Assembly: GCA_016867055.1 (NCBI GenBank)
Contig: VGKN01000060.1
Coordinates: 1 to 7,983 of the forward strand
Direction of reading: 5' to 3'
Length of the DNA: 7,983 nt
From: Candidatus Omnitrophota bacterium
Lineage (GTDB): Bacteria > Omnitrophota > Koll11 > VGKN01
In this document: positions 7,423-7,983 of the stretch, one piece after another
Layout: each line of letters starts with the position of its first letter
Position numbering within the stretch: the first letter of the stretch is position 1
Made by a program: the position numbers and the translations under genes
The notes under the pieces: generated by a model
The model's input: only the letters and a program-made list of their open reading frames with translations
What the model was told of the DNA's origin: nothing
Databases searched by the model: none

Positions 7423-7983
7423 GGAAAAGCTGGCACTGTTTGGAGGAGAGCCTGTTAATAAAAAGCCCTTTCCAGCCTCAAATACAATAGGTAAAGAAGA
7501 AAAGAAAGAGGCAATGAAAACTTTGGACGGTGGTTTCCTATCAGGATTTTTGGGTAGATATGGTGATAGATTTCTTGGTGGGCCAATGGTTAGACGGCTT
7601 GAGAGGGCTTTCGCTGATTATTTTAAGGTAACCCACGCTATAAGTATGAATTCTGCAACTTCCTGTTTGCACTCAGCAGTGTCTGCCTTGGGTATCGGCC
7701 CCGGAGATGAAGTAATTGTTTCTCCTTATACAATGACCGCCACAGCCTCCAGTGTTTTAATGAACAACGCAATACCTATATTTGCAGATATTGACCCTGA
7801 TATATTCAGTCTTGACCCAAAAAAAATAGAAGAGGCCATAACTCCTAAGACAAAGGCTATATTAGTAGTTCATCTTTTTGGCCATCCTGCTAAAATGGAT
7901 GAGATTACAGGTGTTGCTAAAAAACACAATTTAAAAATTATAGAGGATGCTGCTCAAGCTCCTGCATCTTTGTACAAAGCAAG
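7409..7983 (+). CDS. DegT/DnrJ/EryC1/StrS family aminotransferase, 3'-truncated
   Basis: The frame is open from TTG 7409 to the window end (191 complete codons). The protein starts MKITKEKLALFGGEPVNKKP, the LALFGGEPV opening common in family members such as StsC-like scyllo-inosose aminotransferases and several 3-keto-sugar aminotransferases. GDRFLGGPMVRRLERAFADYF (52-72), SMNSATSCLHSAVSALGIGP (79-98, binding the PLP phosphate region), SPYTMTATAS, FADIDPDIFSLD, VVHLFGHPAKMD and IIEDAAQAPAS (177-187, with the PLP-ring Asp180) follow in the normal family order. The Schiff-base lysine lies beyond the window. It is not a close copy of the aminotransferase at 2-1021: that one has LYGQ and EDCAQAVG where this has LFGH and EDAAQAPA. 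Overlap with the dehydrogenase gene suggests coupled translation and a shared pathway. Confidence 0.92.
   Translation, partial: MKITKEKLALFGGEPVNKKPFPASNTIGKEEKKEAMKTLDGGFLSGFLGRYGDRFLGGPMVRRLERAFADYFKVTHAISMNSATSCLHSAVSALGIGPGDEVIVSPYTMTATASSVLMNNAIPIFADIDPDIFSLDPKKIEEAITPKTKAILVVHLFGHPAKMDEITGVAKKHNLKIIEDAAQAPASLYKA

Overview
This is an AT-rich stretch of bacterial DNA from a surface-polysaccharide (EPS, LPS or O-antigen type) gene cluster. All recognisable genes are on the + strand. Both ends cut through genes of the same broad family, the PLP-dependent DegT/DnrJ/EryC1/StrS sugar aminotransferases. The host is probably a diderm (Gram-negative-type) bacterium: the solute-binding protein has a plain signal peptide without a lipobox cysteine, and the regulator belongs to the EPS-associated MarR-like group. 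The phylum cannot be fixed from the sequence; an uncultured lineage is plausible.

Layout. (1) Positions 2-1956 hold the 3' part of a sugar aminotransferase followed 2 bp later by a UDP-glucuronate decarboxylase (UDP-xylose synthase) type SDR enzyme, both making nucleotide-sugar precursors. (2) Positions 1957-2110 form the only sizeable intergenic gap. It holds a good sigma-70-like promoter (TTGACA, 17 bp, extended -10 TGA-TAAGAT) and a perfect 27-bp palindrome over the predicted transcription start. (3) Positions 2111-4695 encode a complete, overlapping three-gene ABC importer of the sulfonate/nitrate/taurine (SsuA/NrtA/TauA) type: binding protein, ATPase, permease. (4) Positions 4721-5068 encode a small winged-helix protein resembling EPS-associated MarR-family regulators. 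(5) Positions 5071-6368 encode a multi-spanning, GT-C/GT39-like membrane protein broken by a -1 frameshift at a run of seven T (6100-6106). Restoring one base gives one 432-residue protein. (6) Positions 6409-7983 encode a Gfo/Idh/MocA dehydrogenase and, overlapping it by 14 bp with a TTG start and a strong ribosome-binding site, the N-terminal 191 residues of a second DegT-type aminotransferase. They look like an oxidise-then-aminate pair.

The sugar enzymes, membrane glycosyltransferase-like protein and regulator fit glycan biosynthesis. The unexpected part is the small-molecule importer with its own palindrome-controlled promoter, placed directly upstream of the polysaccharide-type regulator and apparently co-transcribed with it. 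No RNA genes, insertion sequences, CRISPR arrays or phage genes were seen.
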